Shown piece after piece: positions 39,702 through 43,882 of a DNA stretch of 43,882 nucleotides (position 1 is its first letter; every line of letters begins with the position of its first letter). This stretch comes from an uncultured Subdoligranulum sp. (GTDB lineage: Bacteria; Bacillota; Clostridia; Oscillospirales; Ruminococcaceae). The notes under the pieces were generated by a model that ran no database searches, had not been told where the DNA came from, and saw nothing but the letters and a program-made list of their open reading frames with translations. The DNA lies in the NCBI GenBank assembly GCA_904390925.1, contig CAJFMB010000091.1:1-43882 (forward strand). Direction: 5' to 3'. The translations under genes and the position numbers were made by a program.

Positions 39702-41171
39702 TCACAATTCTGTCTGTCCTGCGGCAATCCAATCTTCTACCGCGGCCTCAGCCATGGCCTCCGGCGTAGTATCCGAAGCGACAACGACAGGGCAATATTC
39801 CGAAGCGACTGCTGCCGTTGCATGCCCAATGCACAGCGCTGCCCGGACCGGCACGGCACCACCTGCCTGGAAATAAGCGGTTACGCTTCCCGCACTGCCA
39901 AAGACAAGGTAATCAGCGGTGCTGCCGCAAGGCGTATCCGTTACAGTATGGTACAGCGCCAACTGTCGCAGCGGAATGCCGGCAGCTTCCAGCGCCAGCC
40001 GGGGTGCGGGACTGCACTTTTCTGCTGAAGCAAGCAGCACATCCGAACCGATACAGGTAAGAGCAAGTTTCCTGCCCAGGGAAACGGTATCGTGGCTTTC
40101 CGGGACAAGATCTGCATACAGTCCATGACGCGCAAGTATATCGGCAGTACGTGGACCAATGGCCGCAAATTTTACCTCGGAAAATTTCCTGAGGTCAAAT
40201 CGACAGCTGCTCAGAAGCCGGAAAAACTGGTCCACCCCGTTTGGACTGGTAAAGACAATCCAGCCAGGCATCTGATCAAGTTCTGATGCCAATTCATTGG
40301 CCGTGCAAACAGGAACAATCCGGCTGCGCTGCATATCTGTTGTGCCTGCGCCCAATGCCGTCAGGGCTCTACGCATCCGGCTTCGGAACCCACATGTTCC
40401 GGTCAATCCAAAGGTGGCCCCTTGCAAGAGTCCCTGCCCCTTCCACAGATCCAGCCCGGCACTTCCACCAATTACAATTACTGCCGGCGGAACGGCATCT
40501 GCGGCAAGTGCCGCAATATTTTTCAGCGTACCACGCAATGTTCTGGCGCCGCAAACCGCTGCCGGTGTGTTCTCAGGCATACCCGCCGCCAGCAGTTTGG
40601 CAGAAAGCGCTGGCAGGTTTTTCAAGCCCATCAAAAAGACCAGCGTTCCTTCTAGGCCGGCCAGCTTTTCCAACTGTTCCGGCAGGCCATCCGTCGTATT
40701 GGCTGTATGGGCGGTTATCACATGGAAACTCCTGCTGACACCGCGATGTGTCACAGGAATGCCGGACGACGCGGGGACGGCTACAGCAGAGGTCACGCCC
40801 GGCACTTCCTCCACCGGAATTCCTGCGGCAAGCAGCGCTTCCGCTTCCTCCCCTCCGCGTCCAAACACAAACGGATCGCCGCCTTTCAGACGGCAGACGT
40901 TTTTCCCTTCCTCTGCCAGACGAATCAGGAGCGCATTGATTTCCTCCTGAGGCATACTGTGATGCCCGCTGCGCTTACCGGCGGCGATACACTCCGCCTC
41001 CGGAGACGCGTATTGCAGAAGATCAGGGTCCATTAGGGCGTCGTAAACAACGGCATCTGCCGTCCGGATCGCTTCCCTGCCACGCAAGGTGATCAAATCT
41101 GCCGGGCCACAGCCCGCTCCTACCAAAATAACCCTGCCCTTTTTCGGAATATTTTGCTTATTCCCTTTCAT
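39702..41171 (-). CDS. cobA: CobA-HemD fusion: uroporphyrinogen-III methyltransferase/synthase
   Basis: Bifunctional enzyme of 489 residues. The N-terminal half (about 10-250) is SUMT, which methylates uroporphyrinogen III twice to precorrin-2. It shows GAGCGPADLITLRG at 18-31, CRLKGGDPFVFGRGGEE near 93-109, and EVPGVTSAVAVPASSGIPVTHRG. The C-terminal half (about 255-489) is uroporphyrinogen-III synthase, which closes the hydroxymethylbilane ring, with WIVFTSPNGVDQFF and AIGPRTADILARHGL. The fusion is common in Clostridia. It overlaps the end of the precorrin-2 dehydrogenase gene by 14 bases. hemA, hemB, hemC and hemL, often adjacent, are not in the window. Confidence 0.95.
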   Translation of the reverse strand: MKGNKQNIPKKGRVILVGAGCGPADLITLRGREAIRTADAVVYDALMDPDLLQYASPEAECIAAGKRSGHHSMPQEEINALLIRLAEEGKNVCRLKGGDPFVFGRGGEEAEALLAAGIPVEEVPGVTSAVAVPASSGIPVTHRGVSRSFHVITAHTANTTDGLPEQLEKLAGLEGTLVFLMGLKNLPALSAKLLAAGMPENTPAAVCGARTLRGTLKNIAALAADAVPPAVIVIGGSAGLDLWKGQGLLQGATFGLTGTCGFRSRMRRALTALGAGTTDMQRSRIVPVCTANELASELDQMPGWIVFTSPNGVDQFFRLLSSCRFDLRKFSEVKFAAIGPRTADILARHGLYADLVPESHDTVSLGRKLALTCIGSDVLLASAEKCSPAPRLALEAAGIPLRQLALYHTVTDTPCGSTADYLVFGSAGSVTAYFQAGGAVPVRAALCIGHATAAVASEYCPVVVASDTTPEAMAEAAVEDWIAAGQTEL

Positions 41172-41778
41172 TCAAAACGCTTCTCCATATTTTTTCCAGA
41201 GATTCCTTCGTCAAGGGGCCGCCTTCCGCTAATGCCGCATTCAGGCATGTATGCAGGAAAGCTGCACGCTGTTCCTGTTGTGAGATATGCGTCTTTGCCT
41301 TGGCACGGAGTTCCTGCATCTGTTGTAAAATCTCGTCAAAGCGGGGAGGCAGAGCCTCATCCAGACGATCTCTCGCCCAGGCGGCAGCAGCGGGGCTGGC
41401 CCCCAACGTGGAAATGCCAGCCAGAAAGCTTCCTCTACGCAGCACCGCCGGGAAAAGTGCTGTCCCTTGCTCCGGGTTGGAAGCTGCATCAAAAAATATG
41501 CCATTTTCCCGGCAGGCTTTTGCCAGTGCGGAACCGGCAGCAACATCGCCGGTGGCATCCACCACCAACGTCATCCCATGTACATCTTCTGGACGCACCG
41601 TTCGGCAATAATACCGAATGGGAAGTTCCAGAAAAGAATCATCCAGGACTGGGGCAACAACCGTCAGCCGAGCTTGGGCCTCCAGCAGTTTCACCGCCTT
41701 GTGCAGTGCTGTTTTTCCTCCGCCTGCAATCAGACAGTTGCGATCCTTCAAGTCCAGAAATAACGGAAACCAGGCCAT
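41158..41778 (-). CDS. sirC: precorrin-2 dehydrogenase (SirC/Met8-like)
   Basis: NAD-dependent enzyme that oxidises precorrin-2 to sirohydrochlorin, on the way to sirohaem or anaerobic cobalamin. The 206 residues open MAWFPLFLDLKDRNCLIAGGGKTALHKAVKLLEAQARLTVVAP, with the nucleotide-binding GGGxxA motif near 20-25. LVVDATGDVAAGSALAKACRENGIFFDAASNPEQGTALFPAVLRRGSFLAGISTLGASPAAA follows, the conserved centre. The ATG is chosen over an in-frame TTG six codons upstream. It is the first gene of the operon, about 30 bases from a strong promoter start. Whether it also chelates metal cannot be judged. Confidence 0.93.
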   Translation of the reverse strand: MAWFPLFLDLKDRNCLIAGGGKTALHKAVKLLEAQARLTVVAPVLDDSFLELPIRYYCRTVRPEDVHGMTLVVDATGDVAAGSALAKACRENGIFFDAASNPEQGTALFPAVLRRGSFLAGISTLGASPAAAAWARDRLDEALPPRFDEILQQMQELRAKAKTHISQQEQRAAFLHTCLNAALAEGGPLTKESLEKIWRSVLNERE

Positions 41779-41813
41779 GGATCTTTCCCTTCCCAAACGC
41801 CAAGATATGGCCT

Positions 41814-41842
41814 ATTGTACCATGGAACAGTGCAAGTTGCAA
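41814..41842 (-). promoter_or_regulatory. sigma-A-like promoter of sirC operon
   Basis: On the minus strand TTGCAA (41837-41842) and TACAAT (41814-41819) are exactly 17 bases apart. The leader to the sirC ATG is only about 28 bases, so there is no room for a cobalamin or haem riboswitch. Confidence 0.75.
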
Positions 41843-41907
41843 ACAAATGATAAATCCCCCATTTTTAACTAAGAACATTACTTGCCTTCAAAAATCTACC
41901 CTTTTCT

Positions 41908-41930
41908 TTTGCTTGCATAGCAAATATAAT
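41908..41930 (+). promoter_or_regulatory. palindrome adjoining a -10 box before the orphan gene
   Basis: TTTGCTTGCATAGCAAA (41908-41924) is an inverted repeat with six-base arms and five-base centre. It is followed directly by TATAAT (41925-41930). No good -35 is seen at 16-18 bases, so the promoter may need an activator, or the palindrome may be a repressor operator. Confidence 0.45.
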
Positions 41931-41978
41931 TAAAAAAGATCATTCTTGCATTTTATCTCAGCAAAGGAGGTAAGAGAC

Positions 41979-42404
41979 ATGACTTTCCCTGAGCGGGCAT
42001 CTGTTTTATCCGGAACAGTCTGCGGACGGCGCTATGAAAAGGAATTGGAAACACATTTCCGGGATTGTATCCTGTTTTACCTTGATGGGAAAATCCGATT
42101 TGAACGTTACTGTTACGGAGAAGCCGCCTGTTTGGTGTTCAGCGCTTGGGCCAGCGAGTTTGGCTCTGACGGCAAAATTTTATGGGAAAAGGAACCTGAC
42201 TTTGAGTCTGCACGACAAGCCCTTCCCCGTATCCTGACGGACATTCAGGAAAACGGCGCTGCTCTGCAGTTTGACGGACAGAAAAAGCGCTATCTGCTGA
42301 CAGAAGAATTTCCTCTTGATCCGGCAAACGGGTATGGGCGTTGGAAAGTGTGGCTTTTACGCCGAAAGCTCCGCCATTCTCTCCAACAGATTCACAAGCC
42401 ATAA
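41979..42404 (+). CDS. hypothetical protein, 141 residues
   Basis: I do not recognise this protein. It is soluble, with no signal peptide or membrane segment. It is rich in aromatic and charged residues, for example HFRDCILFYLDGKIRFERYCYGEA near 27-50 and KRYLLTEEFPLDPANGYGRWKVWLLRRKLRHSLQQI near 103-138. The ATG has a very good AAAGGAGG upstream and a TATAAT box about 50 bases before it, so it is probably a real gene. It diverges from the sirC operon and precedes a MATE gene that has its own promoter. No function is proposed. Confidence 0.75.
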   Translation: MTFPERASVLSGTVCGRRYEKELETHFRDCILFYLDGKIRFERYCYGEAACLVFSAWASEFGSDGKILWEKEPDFESARQALPRILTDIQENGAALQFDGQKKRYLLTEEFPLDPANGYGRWKVWLLRRKLRHSLQQIHKP

Positions 42405-42438
42405 CCAAAAAGAATCCCTGGCCATGGCAAGCAGGCAT

Positions 42439-42467
42439 TTGTCATTTTCGGGGGTCTGACGTATACT
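42439..42467 (+). promoter_or_regulatory. sigma-A-like promoter of MATE gene
   Basis: TTGTCA (42439-42444) and TATACT (42462-42467) are 17 bases apart, close to consensus. The start codon is about 64 bases further on, with GAGGA some 12 bases before it, a slightly long distance. Confidence 0.75.
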
Positions 42468-42530
42468 TGAAAATATCTGTCAGCCTTACAAACTGCGATA
42501 TATCTGAACTATTGAGGAATTTCACGCTGT

Positions 42531-43862
42531 ATGTCCAAGTCCGCTTTTCAACAGTCTGTCACTGGCGGATTGTTTCGCACACTGGTATTTTTGTCACTTC
42601 CCACCATCATTGAGCAGATTCTATCCACACTATTGCAATATGTGGATACCGCAATGGTTGGTCAGTTGGGAGAGCAGGCGACCGCCACCGTCAGTACCAC
42701 CACGACTGTTACCTGGCTGGTCAACAGCATTCCCGGTGCCATCGGCACCGCGATGATGGTTCTGATCTCTCGTGCGGTCGGGGCCTGCGATCAGACACAG
42801 GTGCGCAGGCTTTCTCAGCAGGCACTGCTGCTGGCTGTGGTTGCCGGTGCAGGTCTGGAAGTGGTTTCCATCGCACTTTGCCCATACATTCCGATCTGGA
42901 TGGGGGCAGACCCTGAAATTCAGGCAGGCGCATCCCAATACTTTTTCATTATCAGTTTACCGTTGGTGTTCCGTTCGATCAGCACTGTACTGGGGTATAC
43001 GCTGCGTGCTGTTCGGGATACAAAGACACCCATGATCATCAGTGCCCTTTCCAACGGAATGAATGTGATTTTGAATCTGCTGTTTATTTACATTCTGGAT
43101 TACGGTGTTGCCGGCGCAGCCATTGCCTCTGCCATTTCCTATGCGGCAGCCGGTCTTTTGCTGTTTTTATGTTATCGCCGCAATAGGCAACTTTGTTGGA
43201 CATGGAGAAGCTTCGCTGTGGATCGTTCCCTTCTCCGGGAGTGTACATCGCTGGGCCTGCCTGTGTTGGGGGTAAGCCTTGTGTCCTGTCTGGGATATGT
43301 GGTTTTTGCCAGCCTTGTGTCTGGCATGGGAACCACCATCTTTGCCGCACATTCTATTGCCGTGACGGCGGAAACCATTTTCTACGTACCGGGATATGGA
43401 CTCCGCACCGCGGCTTCCACACTGGTTGGAAATGCCCGCGGTGAAAAAAATATCCATAAGCTGACTGCTGTGGCGAAGCTCAGCGTCGCATTGACCGTTG
43501 CCATCATGATTCTGACCGGTGCTCTTCTGTTCCTGGGATCGGGGATGCTGATGCGGCTATTTACACCAAGTCAGACCGTAGCAGATCTGGGCGCTGAGAT
43601 GCTGCGCCTGGTGGCTTTGTCGGAACCGTTTTTTGGTCTGATGGTCGTACTGGAAGGCATCTTCTACGGACTGGGCCGCACCCGGTATGCTTTTGTAGTG
43701 GAAACGATTGGTATGTGGTGTGTCCGTATTCTGATGACGTTTTTGTGCGTACGGGTCTGGAATCTGGATCTGCGGGCTGTATGGTTGCATTCTGCGGCGC
43801 CCAGCGGCAGCTGGTGCGGTGGCCAGCGGCAGCTAAGCGCCGCTAACGGCAGCCCCGTTTAG
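42531..43862 (+). CDS. MATE family multidrug efflux transporter, C-terminus altered
   Basis: Twelve-helix antiporter of the MATE family that exports drugs or metabolites in exchange for sodium or protons. The 443 residues begin MSKSAFQQSVTGGLFRTLVFLSLPTIIEQILSTLLQYVDTAMVGQLGEQ, a typical first helix pair. They continue normally through GLPVLGVSLVSCLGYVVFASLVSGMGTTIFAAHSIA and GYGLRTAASTLVGNARGEKN to LRAVWLH near 420. The final 24 or so residues (SAAPSGSWCGGQRQLSAANGSPV) are Ser/Gly-rich and do not form the expected last helix. They are encoded by GC-rich repeats. The real 3' end seems to have been replaced, so the transporter lacks most of its last helix and may be impaired. Confidence 0.85.
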   Translation: MSKSAFQQSVTGGLFRTLVFLSLPTIIEQILSTLLQYVDTAMVGQLGEQATATVSTTTTVTWLVNSIPGAIGTAMMVLISRAVGACDQTQVRRLSQQALLLAVVAGAGLEVVSIALCPYIPIWMGADPEIQAGASQYFFIISLPLVFRSISTVLGYTLRAVRDTKTPMIISALSNGMNVILNLLFIYILDYGVAGAAIASAISYAAAGLLLFLCYRRNRQLCWTWRSFAVDRSLLRECTSLGLPVLGVSLVSCLGYVVFASLVSGMGTTIFAAHSIAVTAETIFYVPGYGLRTAASTLVGNARGEKNIHKLTAVAKLSVALTVAIMILTGALLFLGSGMLMRLFTPSQTVADLGAEMLRLVALSEPFFGLMVVLEGIFYGLGRTRYAFVVETIGMWCVRILMTFLCVRVWNLDLRAVWLHSAAPSGSWCGGQRQLSAANGSPV

Positions 43863-43880
43863 CCTGTCGTTACAGGCTTA
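43791..43880. repeat. GC-rich direct and inverted repeats at window edge
   Basis: CCAGCGGCAGCT occurs at 43801-43812 and again at 43823-43834, with a degenerate third copy near 43842-43853, so the period is about 20-22 bases. AGCGGC and GCCGCT (43825-43844) can pair, and AGCCTGT/ACAGGCT (43861-43878) form another hairpin. The patch replaces the expected end of the MATE gene. It may be the left edge of a repeat element or mobile sequence that continues beyond the window. Confidence 0.6.
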
Positions 43881-43882
43881 AT

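Noticed and set aside
41779-41840. Possible cobalamin or haem riboswitch before sirC.
   Set aside because: The predicted leader is only about 28 bases and has no B12-box-like element.
43801-43853. Possible start of a CRISPR array from the repeated CCAGCGGCAGCT.
   Set aside because: The units are about 22 bases with no unique spacers, copies are degenerate, and no cas gene is present.

Overview
The window reads as chromosomal DNA of an anaerobic, endospore-competent Firmicute, most likely a Clostridia member of the Oscillospiraceae/Ruminococcaceae type. The complete spoIIIAA-AH operon, a GerA-type germinant receptor operon, DUF421/DUF4363 proteins, nrdR and the conserved spoIIIA-asp23-nusB-xseAB-ispA-dxs-tlyA-argR-recN gene order support this. 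No rRNA, tRNA, CRISPR array or phage gene was found. I see no sign of large-scale gene transfer, except for a repeat-rich patch at the extreme right end.

Region 1 (1-15380, all minus strand). This is the sporulation-plus-housekeeping superoperon. Transcription runs right to left: a sigma-E-like promoter, spoIIIAA to spoIIIAH (mother-cell side of the feeding-tube channel), then a sigma-A-like promoter, asp23, nusB, an M22/TsaD-like gene, xseA, xseB, ispA, a DUF212 membrane protein, dxs, tlyA, nadK, argR and recN. Most genes overlap or lie within a few tens of bases. Compared with Bacillus subtilis, accBC and folD are absent, while the M22 gene, the DUF212 gene and nadK are present.

Region 2 (15327-24626). 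Two cell-envelope acylation cassettes lie back to back. The minus-strand one holds a PHP phosphoesterase, a TSCPD-domain protein, an FkbH-like HAD-IIIC/acetyltransferase, an SGNH-like protein and an MBOAT acyltransferase, ending at a clear terminator. The plus-strand one holds a DUF4358 lipoprotein, a second MBOAT and a DHHW (AlgJ/AlgX-like) protein, ending at a bidirectional terminator. Together they look like export and O-acylation machinery for surface polymers. The FkbH-like protein could supply an unusual acyl or glyceryl group.

Region 3 (24625-29126). A GerA-A/B/C germinant receptor operon (minus) diverges from a DUF421-DUF4363 pair (plus) over a short intergenic region. This may be a spore-membrane module.

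Region 4 (28690-36838, minus strand). It holds a PLP aminotransferase-secDF-nrdR transcription unit, a GH25 lysozyme-like gene with its own promoter and terminator, and a CPBP protease-tadA-SDR reductase unit. The terminator that appears to serve nrdR lies inside the 3' end of the opposing DUF421 gene, so the nrdR transcript would be antisense to the DUF4363 gene.

Region 5 (36921-43882). A tetrapyrrole and metal uptake operon (precorrin-2 dehydrogenase, a CobA-HemD fusion, and a FecBCD/BtuFCD-like lipoprotein, permease and ATPase) diverges from a small orphan gene. A MATE exporter follows. Its C-terminus dissolves into GC-rich direct and inverted repeats at the window edge, which looks like an insertion or a repeat-element boundary.
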